A model generated the notes under the pieces. The model was not told the DNA's origin. It was given only the letters and a program-made list of their open reading frames with translations, and did no database searches. A program made the position numbers and the translations under genes. A stretch of 64,000 nt of DNA from positions 31,408,063 through 31,472,062 of the forward strand of contig OY986437.1 of assembly GCA_963920525.1 (NCBI GenBank), written 5' to 3'. Shown here piece after piece: positions 33,579 through 44,290 of the stretch. The number at the start of each line of letters is the position of its first letter. Positions within the stretch are counted from its first letter, which is position 1. The DNA is from Dichetophora obliterata. Taxonomy: Eukaryota > Arthropoda > Insecta > Diptera > Sciomyzidae.

Positions 33579-35084
33579 TCTTTATTTATTTATTTATTTT
33601 TATTTTTATTTATTTATTTAAAGGAACAATGTCGACATGTAAGACATAGTCTTATAAATGCACTAAGTATGACATGATAACAACAGTTTTTAATACCATG
33701 AATGAAAATTAAAGCTAACTTAACAATGTATTATAAATGAATAAAATGTAGACTTAGCTGCTAATTATATTTTATTTAGATTAAAAGTGATAGACAAGAG
33801 ATTTAAGAAAAGAATTTGAGAATTTCATGCTTAAAGATATGTTTATTTCGAATTATTTTGATTCCATAAGGCAACGTATTCCACAATCTGATGGCGTTCA
33901 CAAAAAATAATCTATTGGAATTCAAATAATTATAAACTGGTATTTTAAGGTTGAAATTTCTATTAGATCTGCAGAATTGGAGTTTCACAAATAAGTAATT
34001 AGGTGTTTGTGAATATATTAAATTGTGTAAAAAAATACAGTTTCTAGCATTTAAATAACTCAAAATATTACAGCCCAGAATTTTATTGCTCAAGTGACTG
34101 ATGTGATCAAATTTTCTAAGGCCATAAACGTACCTCACAGCATTATTAAATGCCAGCTCCAGCTTCATCCTGGACCTGGAATCAAGTTTACTGTACACGA
34201 CATCTGAGTAGGAGATGATTGGCACTATGAGCTGTTGGACTAACTTCTTTCTAGTTTCAAGAGGAACAAATGACGCAGTCCATCTCAAGTTCCGCAACAC
34301 ATAGTAAACCTTACATACAACAGCATTGATATGGTTTTCGCAAGAGAGTGAAGAGTCAATGTGGTAACCAAGATTTTTTATCTTGTCAACAAAATTTAGT
34401 TGAACACTATTTAGATAAATGGCAGGTATATTATCGAACGAGACCTTAGATTTAAAAATCGGTAAGACATATGATTTCTGGGGGTTGAGCTTGAGCTTAT
34501 TAGTTTGAGCCCATTCTGAAATTTTATTTAAGTCATCATTCATTTTAATACATAAGTCATCAACAAGGTTAAGAGGTCTAGACAAGTACAGTTGCAGATC
34601 ATCAGCATATGCATGCATTGTAACATGCCTGCATTTGCTAAAAATATCATTAATAAACATAGAGAATAAAAGCGGACCAAGTACAGAGCCTTGAGGAACC
34701 CCACAATTTAAATTACGAAAAGCGGACAGACTATTACCCACCCTCACTCTTTGAGTTCTTCCAACTAAGTAACTATATAACAGACGGACTGCCATGCTGG
34801 AAAACTTAAAATTATCTTCAAGTTTTTGGCACAATATAGAATGGTCAATAGAGTCAAAAGCCTTAGAAAAATCTAGCAGGCAAAGAAGATTAATGTGACC
34901 CAAATCATATGTAATTCTAATGTCATCGAGAATTTTTAGCATAGCTGTAGCGCAGCTGTGGCCTGGTCTAAAACCAGACTGAAGTGGAGTCATAAAGTCA
35001 TATTTTTTTATGTGCTCCGAGATTTGTGCAGCCATGAGAGACTCAACTACTTTTGATAGAGGTGAAAGTAGACTTTTAATCCCC
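33579..35084 (-). mobile_element. LINE D: 5'-truncated CR1/L2-like retrotransposon with target duplication
   Basis: A minus-strand LINE whose TTTA-rich 3' tail is at 33581-33622 and whose truncated 5' end is near 35084. TGAATAAAA occurs just outside both ends (33570-33578 and 35085-35093), a plausible 9-bp target-site duplication. The coding frame has no lesions, so this is probably the youngest LINE copy in the window. Confidence 0.82.
33803..35080 (-). CDS. Reverse transcriptase part of LINE D ORF2, open frame
   Basis: The RT domain from its first conserved blocks to the C-terminus, without stop or frameshift. In order: SLLSPLSKVVESLMAAQIS (upstream of the first ATG at 35035), [66 protein letters not shown] (YADD codons at 34609-34598), LNPQKSYVLP, DKIKNLGYHIDSSLSCENHI, a thumb region, and FFVNAIRLWNTLPYGIK near the end. 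The ATG at 35035 is internal to the original ORF2: the upstream part, including the endonuclease, was lost by truncation, so this is not a natural start. It copies RNA into DNA at the nicked target in an intact element. It is close to elements C and E. Confidence 0.9.
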   Translation of the reverse strand: MKSLLSPLSKVVESLMAAQISEHIKKYDFMTPLQSGFRPGHSCATAMLKILDDIRITYDLGHINLLCLLDFSKAFDSIDHSILCQKLEDNFKFSSMAVRLLYSYLVGRTQRVRVGNSLSAFRNLNCGVPQGSVLGPLLFSMFINDIFSKCRHVTMHAYADDLQLYLSRPLNLVDDLCIKMNDDLNKISEWAQTNKLKLNPQKSYVLPIFKSKVSFDNIPAIYLNSVQLNFVDKIKNLGYHIDSSLSCENHINAVVCKVYYVLRNLRWTASFVPLETRKKLVQQLIVPIISYSDVVYSKLDSRSRMKLELAFNNAVRYVYGLRKFDHISHLSNKILGCNILSYLNARNCIFLHNLIYSQTPNYLFVKLQFCRSNRNFNLKIPVYNYLNSNRLFFVNAIRLWNTLPYGIKIIRNKHIFKHEILKFFS

Positions 35085-35093
35085 TGAATAAAA

Positions 35094-35945
35094 GAAAAGA
35101 CATTTTCGAAACGTCAATAAAATGCAACGTAAAATGCATTCCATTTCTTTTAAAGTAAAGTGTTCTAGTAATTTACTTTTTCTCTGAGATTATTTTGTTG
35201 ACTTGCAAGGTTCTGCTACAAAAATACGGGGACTGATCTATTGTGTAAATGAAGTAATCTATTGTTTTCTATGCAGTCAACATTTTGACGATACATTGTT
35301 TACTTTTCGTCACAGCAAAGTTTAGGCGAGTTTTCGAACATCGACATCAAAATCAATTACGTAAAGGCAAGGGATGACACCACCAATCACCAAAGTTTCG
35401 CAAAATTATTTTCGGACTGAAGTCCAATTAATTATTACCTTTCCAACGGTAGTTCAAACTAAACAATCTGTTAAGAAATGATTGAGATATGAATTTTAGT
35501 AAAAATCAATTTTCGACGTTTTTGCTGATATTTTTCAATTTTGTGCACCCTGTAACTCCGCTAAAAATCACGCCAAATTTTTTTCCTCCAAATCGAGTTT
35601 TCTATTTCCGTCAGTGATGCTCCATGCAAAATTTTGTTCAAATCGGAGATGGTCATTCCGTAATTTTTATTTTTCCGTTACGTTTAAATGGAACTGCTGA
35701 ATAGTTATAAAAAAAAGGTAGTAGAAAATAGAAGTCTATACATATTTGTAAAAAATGCTATAAATAGTAGTAGAAAATAGTAGTATAAATAATCAGATCA
35801 TAGATTTTATTCATTACTTTTAATATATTTTTTGGCTTTTCTGAAAAGGTTTAATCTAGTAATTGGAATTGTGACATGATAACTGATATTTGATCACAAT
35901 ATGATGATGATTAACAACTTCGTAAATCGAGCTTTTGAATTCTCT
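35094..35945. other. Non-coding dispersed sequence
   Basis: It includes a stretch (35390-35690) with phrases such as 'cctttccaacggta', 'gtgcaccctgtaactccgct' and 'tgctccatgcaaaattttg', which reads like a decayed repeat. 'Ctttccaacggtacc' also occurs near 40100 inside the pogo-like element. No gene. Confidence 0.4.
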
Positions 35946-35949
35946 TATC

Positions 35950-36350
35950 TCAGAACGATGCACAGTGAAATGACCCCATATAACATTAAGTGGCCAAAAA
36001 TAGAAGGGGAATGCTGCGCCCACCTCCCATGTAACCGAAATCGGTATTCTGGAATAGCTCCCCCAAAAATGATCCTATATCAGTGAAATTTGGTTTTTTG
36101 TAACTATAAAAAGTTAATTTGAAAATTAAATAAATCGGCAGGCTAACACGCCCACCTCCCATATGACCGAAATCAGTAATCTGGTATAAATACTCAAAAA
36201 TTTGCTACACATTGCTCTTTTGTAATTTTAAATAGCTAGTGTGAAAATGAATTAAATCGGCCAACTAGCACGACCAACTTCCATATAACTGAAATCAGTA
36301 ATCTGGTAGAGTACTCCAAAAAATTATCCTTTATCTGTAAAAAATTATCC
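35950..36350 (+). repeat. Three decayed ~118-bp tandem units
   Basis: Units carry 'cacctcccatgtaaccgaaatc', 'gcccacctcccatatgacc' and 'gaccaacttccatataactg', each followed by 'agtaatctggta' or a variant. This resembles non-coding repeats dispersed in fly genomes and the decayed array at 40340-41190. Confidence 0.6.
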
Positions 36351-37070
36351 TATGATAGAAAAGTAGGCGCAAAGTTGTTATTTTTTAGTTTCCGCAAACC
36401 AAATTGCGGGAATATGTTGAAAAATAGTTTTTATAAGACATATTTAAATTAAAAAAATGCTGTTTTCTTTTTATTGTTTCTTAAAGTTTTCGTTTTTTAA
36501 GACTTCTAAGACCTATCTTTAGTTGTACAAAATTTTTTGTATGTTTACTTTTAATAATTTTTTTTTTACTAAAACATATGAAATAAATATAAGTTAATTT
36601 TTTTGCATACCTTTATTACTTTTATTACGTCTTATTAAAAAATATACAGTGTCAAACTTTGAAATCGAAAAATTGGTTATATTTTCAACTGAAATTTGGA
36701 CGAGTAGCATTCCCGTAACTGAAAACATATGGCAAAGTCCTTCTACACTCGCAAAATTAATACTTTAAACTATGATTCTGCATATTTAGATTTACTTGTT
36801 AATGACTTTTTTTCTTAAGTTATTTTTGGTCGCACTCGTTACACTGTGCGATGTTCTTATTATTTTGGCGGCTTGCAATCAAATGATGGTTCAAAATGAT
36901 AATATAGCAATAGTTAAATTATTTTTCTCTTAAACCTAGAACATTTGCCCGCACTATTCCAAGTCATTAAAATCCACAGCATCAGCTATCCAAAGCACTA
37001 TGGAAAAAAGCCCTTCGTTCCATCGCACTTGGTTTTTTGCTAGTAGAACTTGAGCTAACAAAAAATAGTC
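36351..37070. other. No gene seen
   Basis: AT-rich. No supported coding, RNA or repeat structure. Confidence 0.4.
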
Positions 37071-37498
37071 GTATTCACGAAGTTGTGTATTTACCCTTGT
37101 ATTGTGTATTTTTGATTGATGTGATATTTGTAGTAAATTTTGTAAAATTACAAAAACAAAATACAAAGTATTCAAAACACAACCCTGTAGCAAAAATACA
37201 ATGACGAAACCCTATTGTATTCTGTGTAAATTTTGTTGTGTATGTGATCAGCTGGTCGCAACAGTAGGAAGCTTTCGTCTGCACTGTGAGTTTATTTAAT
37301 AAAGATTATTATAATTTGGTATTTCGTTTCAAATTTTCTTATGATTTCCTAAAGTAAAGAGTGGATTTCAATTTATAATTACAAACAAAAGTACACACAC
37401 AAATTAGCTGATTTTAAAAATACAAAACTTTATTAAAGGTTCGTTCACAATAACTTGTAAAGTGTGTATGTTTTGTGAAAAATTATCAAAAATACACC
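37071..37498. mobile_element. Small TIR element (MITE)
   Basis: GTATTCACGAAGTTGTGTAT on the left matches the complement of the right end, GTATTCACGATGTGGTGTAT, and both continue with a TTTTTGAT block. Non-coding. The minus-strand frames inside are unsupported. The target duplication is unclear. Confidence 0.55.
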
Positions 37499-37619
37499 AC
37501 ATCGTGAATACCCCCTTTGGTTTTTTTTATTAAATACTTATTTTTTAATTATTTAACAATATGATCGTATTTTCGATTTATATTGTACTTGTGACATTTT
37601 TATTGAAAAAACTTTACGT

Positions 37620-37920
37620 TTACCAAAAACCAAGTCTTTTAAATATAAATTAATCTTAGAGGCCAAAAAATACGAGTTATTGAAACGTTTATTAACAGCC
37701 TGGCAACACACTATTCTGGCAAAGTGACAATTGTTACCCAGTATTTTTAATATTTATATTTGTTTGTTTTAAATTTTTTATTTCAAAACAAAATTTGAAG
37801 CTCAAGAATATTAAATTTTGATAAAAATTGTCACCTGTTTTTAAAGGTTCATTTAAATAGAGGTTATGTACATTTTTCGACGCATCCTTATTTTATGTAA
37901 ACAAAATTATTTTGACATTT
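37620..37920. repeat. Dispersed repeat copy 1 (inverted partner at 49245-49520)
   Basis: Contains TTAACAGCC, CAAAGTGACAATTGTTACC, CAGTATTTTTAA and 'gtacatttttcgacg', all of which recur in order on the opposite strand at 49245-49520. The pair brackets the 9.4-kb hAT insertion, so the two copies could be arms of an older, larger element. Confidence 0.55.
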
Positions 37921-38337
37921 TCCAAGTAGGGTTTTGTGATGCTTAAAAAAACGCATTTTTTCAGGGTTTCTCTGTGTACTTTTTATACTACGTTTCCATG
38001 GCGAGTTAAGCCGGGGCTTATTCGATATTCACTCGCCATAGAAATTTGAGTTGAACTGAATTTCGTTAAATTCACGAAACTCCACGAAACTTGTTAGATT
38101 TAAGCAAGGTTTATTTACATAAAAGTTGCGTTCATCAAATACAATGGGTCTACATCATCAAATACAATTTCAAAATAGACAATGAGTCTGAAATTTCAAC
38201 AATGCAACACTTAGCTGATGCAATGCTTAAGGATGCACACAGCGTTCAGCTACACTCTAAAAACTGATTGAAAAATCACTAAAATCACGCTATGCAGCGA
38301 GTGTCTGAAAATTAGCGTCTTTTTCCAAAATATGTAT

Positions 38338-38400
38338 ATTTACTCTACTTTTCACGCTATTTCAGAGTGTTTTCGCTCAGAGAGTCCTAAAAAATGTATA
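38338..38400 (+). repeat. Minisatellite unit 1 (split from the other units by the hAT insertion)
   Basis: TTTACTCTACTTTTCACGCT ... GTTTTCGCTCAGAGAGTCC ... AAATGTATATTCTCTC. The next two ~62-bp units follow directly after the hAT element at 47801-47930. Confidence 0.75.
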
Positions 38401-38481
38401 TTCTCTCCAGGGTTGATATATAACTTTTTCATTATGGCATACAAATTTAGAAAAAATTGTACTAAATCAAAAAAAAAGGTA

Positions 38482-40192
38482 AGGTAATGTTCCCTAAGAC
38501 GGACCGGCTCCTTGGAAGGACCACTCATAAATTTTTGACATCTGACTGTCAAAGCGAAACATCACTTGTACCAAATGATTAGCACACTGAGAGCACACTT
38601 TTGGTAGTATTCCGACGAATATAGACGCATATCATCGAGTTAAAATAAAATTTCGTGAAATTTTGGGTTTTCAAAACTTTTTTAAACATGTTGTGTGCGC
38701 TCATATTTTAAAAATTTGTGAAAATTTTTTGAAGTTGAATACAATCAAGAGTAAGTAAATTTAGTTTACTTTCAATATACGTACAGAAATTCATCGATAT
38801 TGCGTGATAAAATTTTTTTCTGCCACATGGCCAAAATGGATATCATTAGACGGGCCAGTTTTGTGTCCTTAGACGAACCAGTGTTTATATTTCATGTTTT
38901 TTTGTTGTCACGCCAATTTAAGTGTTTTTATGTTCGGAATAGGCATTATATTTTATGTGAATGCTTTTTAATTGATTTCTTTTTTTAATAATCATACAGT
39001 TTTGTTGTGAAAATGTCAGCAAGTAAGAGCAAAACACCTGAAAAACGGACAAAAACACCAGTAAAAACAACTATCAACTATGAGGCTGTATTGGAGGCAT
39101 TGAGAGCAGTTAAAATCAGAAAGCGAGCGTTGCGTGACGTTTTAGCAGAACTTGGTCTTTCCAAAACCAGAGAATTTGGTCTTTCAAGCCAAAATAAGTG
39201 GCGAAAATCAATCGGTCGTGCTAGCAGAGGAATATCTGGAAGATGAAACCAATCCACGCCTAATTGTCATTGGTCCTGCACCTGACGTAGGTGCAGAGAG
39301 TGAAGTAATAACTTCCGAACCACCATCAGTAAGCGGTTCAAAAGTATCCCGTTCTGCTAGTTTGGCCTAAATTTTGAACAAAGTTGGACCATTACATAAA
39401 AAACAACACCACGATCAGGAAAGAAGCGACGTGGGCCACCACCATCGAAGAGCACTGCGCTTATGTCGTCCGAAAATATTGCCCTTTTGAAAGATAAGCG
39501 AGCTAAACGCGAAGCTAATAAAGCACAGGCCGAAAAGAGGAAGGCGGATAGAGCCGAGAAGGCAAAGGCTATGGCCAAGACACCAGCAAAAAAGACAAAG
39601 CCACCAGCAAAGACAACAGCAAAAAAGGCAAGAGCATTAACATCCCTTCAACGTTATTCATTTGATGAAGATCAAGATATTTGCATTGTGTGCTCCCAAT
39701 TTTTGCCACGAAACGGTTTGAATACGGTCGAATGCAACAGGAAGTGTGGCATAGTTGTTTACCTCAAATGTGTCAAAGCCCAAGGTAGGCATGAATTTTC
39801 CAGCGAAGCCGAGGATGAACCAATGGATGAATAAACATCATTAATCATTACTTTTGACACCTAATGTATCCTAAAGTCGATTAAATGAAGGAACAATGAA
39901 TGAACGTTCAATAAATATCCAAAATCTGATGTTATTTCTTCATTTTCACTCATATTTTCAAGTTTTTCCAAGTGCTCCGTCTAAGGATACAAAAAAAAAT
40001 TTCCGAAAAATCATGTGGTCGGAAATTTTGCGATTAATTTTTTTTTTGTAATTCAATCGATAAACTATTTTCGGCAAAAAGATTCCTTTGCTCATCCTCT
40101 TTCCAACGGTACCCCACAATTTCAATATTATTTCCACCATATGAAGATACAATTTCATTTCAAAGTGTGGTCCGTCTAAGGGAACATTACCT
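38482..40192. mobile_element. pogo-like element, internally deleted, with TA duplication
   Basis: The ends are AGGTAATGTTCCCTAAGACG on the left and, on the complementary strand, AGGTAATGTTCCCTTAGACG (19 of 20). TA flanks both (38480-38481, 40193-40194). The motif GTCTAAGG or its complement, as part of a 'cctaagacggacc'-like word, recurs inside each end (about 38494, 38851, 38870, 39978, 40170). TA duplication plus the encoded pieces identify a Tc1/mariner-superfamily, pogo-type element. Confidence 0.8.
39013..39834 (+). pseudogene. pogo-type transposase remnant: N-terminal HTH and C-terminal Cys cluster, no DDE core
   Basis: The start is an ATG at 39013 (the upstream GTG is not needed). The N-terminal part has a basic stretch, then NYEAVLEALRAVK and ALRDVLAELGLSKT, which looks like a Pipsqueak-type helix-turn-helix. 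The frame shifts near 39175. The middle frame (39152-39370) reads acidic sequence with DETNPRLIVIGPAP. A third frame from about 39405 reads KKRRGPPPSKSTALMSSENI, then a Lys/Ala-rich tract with PAKKTKPPAKTTAKKA repeats. It closes with ICIVCSQF, VECNRKCG and VYLKCV, a PHD/zinc-knuckle-like ending known from pogo-type transposases. The roughly 200-residue catalytic DDE region is absent. If transcribed, the pieces could bind DNA without cutting it. Confidence 0.65.
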
Positions 40193-40339
40193 TATAGAAT
40201 AAATTTTGTTTACTCCTCGCATACTGCGATAACTTTTTCACTCCGTTTGCAATGCTGATAAGGAGGAGTGGCAGTTATAGAAAAGTATATATATTCTTGA
40301 TCAGCATCACCTCCCGAGCCGATTTCGCTAAGTCAGTCT

Positions 40340-41190
40340 GTCGACACGATTACAGCCGCAATTTTAAAGCTTTTGAAATTTGGTATTTGTGCTTATATTA
40401 AAAAAACAAAGATCAAGTACGAGAATAAGCAAAATCGGATGAAAACCACGCCTTCATTGTCAAACTATAAAATTTCTAAAAACGCCACAAACATTTTTGC
40501 AGTTACTTGCTATTGTGCACATAAGCTTTGATGCAAAATATTTAACGTTACTTTATCAAATCTTTAAAATACCTAAAAATGGCACAAAAATTAATTAATT
40601 AATGTCATAATGTCAAATTAAAAATTACCCCACACACTTTAGCCACAAAAATTCCCCATATAATTGAAATTTTTAAAATCGAAAAAAACAACGCAACAAC
40701 CTCCCATACAAAGTGACTTTAACAAAATGGTAAATCTCTGAAAATGCCACAAAAACTAATGTAATGACTTAAAATTATGCTTATGAACTTTGGTCAAATA
40801 TTTACCATATATTTTAAATTTGCCAAAATAGTATAAAAACCACGCCTACCTCCTAAGCAAAGTAACTATATGAAAACGGTTAAGTCTCTAAAAATACCGC
40901 AAAAATTAATTTGTTAAGAATATTAAAATTCACTTTGAGTTTGGTATTTGACAAAATTGATAAAAACTCGACCAATCTCCCATACAAAGCGACGTCATTA
41001 AAGAAGCACAACTTTTATAAATTCCACAAAAATGTGTGTATTAACAGCATATTTAATACATAATCTTCCATATCTTAATCGTATTCTGCATTTGGGTTTT
41101 CGAAAAATTTAATGAACACCATAACCGTAATCTATACGAGGTGACGTCATCAAACTTTAAAACATGCATAACTAAGAATATACTGTAGAG
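40340..41190 (+). repeat. Decayed tandem repeat, period about 175 bp
   Basis: Phrases 'aaaaccacgcctt', 'caacctcccatacaaagtgac', 'accacgcctacctcctaagc' and 'cgaccaatctcccatacaaagc' recur. Between them lie 'taaatctctgaaaatgccac' and 'taagtctctaaaaataccgc' type blocks. Four to five units, non-coding. Confidence 0.6.
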
Positions 41191-41615
41191 GTATCTAAAC
41201 TTCGACCCAGTCGAAGAAAATTCCTTGCTAGTTTTTATTTAAATTAAAGTGAATGTGTTTTTAACAGTTCAGTTCATAAACCTTATAAAAAAATCACAAA
41301 GGTTTTTATTTATTTTTAATTAATAACAAAGTGTCTATTAATAACAATTAGTCTAATAATATTCATAAAATGAGATCAATAAAATTTATACAAAAAAATC
41401 ATACAGACATAAAGTTTGGAGGTCTTTTTATAATTAAAAAACAAAAATTTCTATAAACGTTTCTTTCGTTACCTTAATAAAGAAAAGCCACTAACATTTA
41501 TTTAAATCAGGTTCTTCGCAGATGCCTTTAGGTCAACCACCCATCCACCCTAAATCTGAAACAATCTATCCGAAAAAGAAAATTTTAAATATTAGTCAGG
41601 GCCTTTCTATGTTAA

Positions 41616-44058
41616 CTCTTTCGGCGGCATTGGTTTAATTTTTGTACCATATATTTTCCATATTTTTCGCGACGGTGGTACATTTTTCGTACCACATATG
41701 TTTTACGTTATCACTTAAGTCTCAAAGGTTTAAAAATTGAACCGCTCTTCATAACGGGACAATAAAGCAATAATGTTCTGAGAGAAATTTTCGTTTTGTG
41801 CAAATTGCGTATTTTATGTACATTTTATGGTCAGTGAAGCAACTTTTGTGCAACGCAGTGGATGGTTATTGAAAAAAGTTAAGAAAAAATAGTTTTCTGT
41901 GAAATAATTATAAAAATTGATGTTTTCTGGACAGATATATTGCTAAGGTAAGTAATTTCATGTTTTGGAAATAATATTACAACATAATTATTGCTGGTAG
42001 TGTATTTTGTTGTGGTACTTATATTGAACCATCACGACGTAAGGTATTTTTTTCATTGGAAATTTTTTTGCTTATTATTTGTAAAGGAAATATGAATCAG
42101 CCACATAAACACCTAAATGATGCAGAAATATGTGAACTTCTGGAAGACATGAATGATCTCACTGTTGAATGCGCAGAAATTCCCAGTGATTCTGAATCAA
42201 ATGGAAGTGAAATTGAAGATGGTCTACATTCACCTAATATCGTATATGATGGATTTGATGCTGATGACGACATGCCACTTTCCACATTATTATATTCGAA
42301 TAGAGATAATAATTGTGAAAATGCGTTCGTAGGTTCACCTAAGTGGGATAAAGTTACAAAAACTGTTCCAGCTTCACAGTTTACCAGTGACACAGGTTTG
42401 ACTGACCATGTTCGGTCAGTTGCAGACAAAACACCCTTGAATTTTTTTAATCTGTTGTTGACAGAAGACATTGTAGATCACTTAGTATTCCAAACAAATC
42501 TTTACTGCGAGCAACAACGTATATCAAGTGGTAGATATTACATTGTTACTGATGCTAAAGAAATGCGTGCATTTCTGGCAATAAATTTACTAATGGGAAT
42601 CAAAAAATATCCATCCTACAAGGATTACTGGTCAAGTAACCCAATGTTACAAGATACTTTTATTCCTCGAATTATGACTTTGAAGCGGTTCGGGTTTTTA
42701 CTATCAAATATTCATATCAACGATAATTCAATAATGCCAAAAAGAGGAGACGTATCGTTTGATAAACTTTATAAAATTCGTCCCCTTTTGACTGCCTTAG
42801 CTGAAAAGTTTAAAAAGTGCTTGAATCCATCAATGGAAATTGCTATCGATGAATCAATGATCAAATTCAAAGGGCGAAGTACTCTGAAGCAATATATGCC
42901 AAAAAAACCCATCAAAAGAGGATATAAAGTATGGGTTTTAGCAGATAAAAATGGGTACTGTTGGAAATTTGATACATATACTGGTAAAACAGATGATGGA
43001 GTAATCACCACAAATCTTGGAGAGAAAATTGTTAAAAACCTTACTGCTGAACTTGTGGGAAAAAATCATATTTGCTTCTTTGATAATTTTTTCACCAGTG
43101 TACCCTTGATGCAGACCTTGAAAAAAAGTCAAATCTATGCTTGTGGTACTGTCAATATAAGTCGTAAGTTTTTGCCAAAGTTCAAAAGTGACAAGAAACT
43201 CCAACGCGGAGAATATGACTGGTACAGTAACAAAGACCTATGCGCCATCAAATGGAAGGACAAAAGATGTGTTCATTTATTATCAAATTATCATGATGCA
43301 GAACAAACAGTTTTCTTGCAAAGAAAGAATAAAGATGGAGCAATGTCTAATATTTCGGCTCCTCAAATAGTCGAAGACTACAACAGAAACATGAATTTTG
43401 TGGATAAATTTGATCAAAGGCTATCATCATACAAATGTGACCGAAAAAGCCGAAAATGGTGGCATCGCATTTTTTTTATTTTTTAGATGTTTGTGTGGTA
43501 AATTCATATATACTGTATAAATTGGCATTGGAGTCATCAGTCGAACACAAAATCTTCCGGCTTGAAATAATTGAAGGGCTGCTTGCAGAAACAATTGTAA
43601 ACCAAAACAAGAAACGGCAGAGCATATCTACACAAATACCAGTAGCCTCAATAAAAATATCCAAACCTTTCGTTTCAGAAAGTATCAGAACAGCCCAAGC
43701 TGCCCATCAACCACAACGCAGTACACGCAGACGATGTGCATTGTGCAGCACAATGAAAAAACAAATACGAACAGACTGGATTTGCGGAACATGCAATGTA
43801 CCGTTGTGTTTATCAAAGAATAAAACATGCTTCCAAGATTACCATAAAAGTAGTTCAAGTGGCTGTGGTCCATAAATTGAACCACTATAAAATATTATTT
43901 TTAACAAATATATAAATCATATAAGAATTTTTTCTGAATTTTTTTTAAGTTTTGATCATTTTTTATTAAAATAAAAACATTTAATTTAAAAAAAAAAAAA
44001 AAAATTCTCTGCTACATAAGGGGGTAAAATTGTTCTTGAATCTTTGCCGCTGAAAGAG
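41616..44058 (+). mobile_element. piggyBac-family DNA transposon, nearly complete
   Basis: TTAA flanks both ends (41612-41615, 44059-44062). The ends read CTCTTTCGGCGGCA and, complementary, CTCTTTCAGCGGCA (13 of 14). The length of 2443 bp is close to the 2.4-2.5 kb of classical piggyBac elements. It encodes a transposase on the plus strand. A GTAAGT donor at about 41948 and a TTTGTAAAG acceptor ending at 42085 could define a 5' leader intron. An A-run near 43988 follows the gene. Confidence 0.92.
42092..43875 (+). pseudogene. piggyBac transposase with one frameshift
   Basis: The first frame runs from the ATG at 42092 (464 codons; the upstream TTG at 42056 is unlikely to be used) to a stop at 43486. 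The second frame continues to 43875. Catalytic Asp candidates are D253 in AIDESMIKFKGR, D331 in CFFDNFFTSVPL, and D438 or D441 in NFVDKFDQRLSSY, matching the DDD triad of the family. The C-terminal Cys-rich domain reads RRRCALCSTM, WICGTCNVPLC, TCFQDYH. The break lies in the T-runs around 43469-43485, where WWHRIFF should continue into YFLDVCVVNSYILYKL. That is consistent with loss of one T, or with a sequencing error in the homopolymer. Everything else expected is present. Confidence 0.9.
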
Positions 44059-44062
44059 TTAA

Positions 44063-44290
44063 GGTAATGAAAGACATTAATGGGGAAATCTTTCAGTCAA
44101 GCAATTCTTCACTTTCAGTCAAATTTTAGAAATTTTTTAATTTGATATATTGCTTGTGGTATCAAGATTGTGGCATTTAGTTCACTAGATTAAAAAAAAT
44201 ATTTTTCTCAAATTAAATTAATCAAATTGTTGCAATCTGCAGTCTGTTTCAGTAAATAGTTTTTATAAAACTTTGAAAATAAAATATTAT
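44063..44290. other. Short unassigned spacer inside the hAT insertion
   Basis: AT-rich DNA between the piggyBac element and LINE E. It may be residual hAT sequence. Confidence 0.35.

Noticed and set aside
24812..35035. Reverse transcriptases as part of a bacterial retron or defence system
   Set aside because: All carry LINE-type RT blocks, and several have apurinic-like endonuclease domains, A-rich tails and truncated 5' ends.
42056..42091. Upstream TTG start for the piggyBac transposase
   Set aside because: The ATG at 42092 follows a plausible splice acceptor and begins the acidic N-terminus expected of the family.
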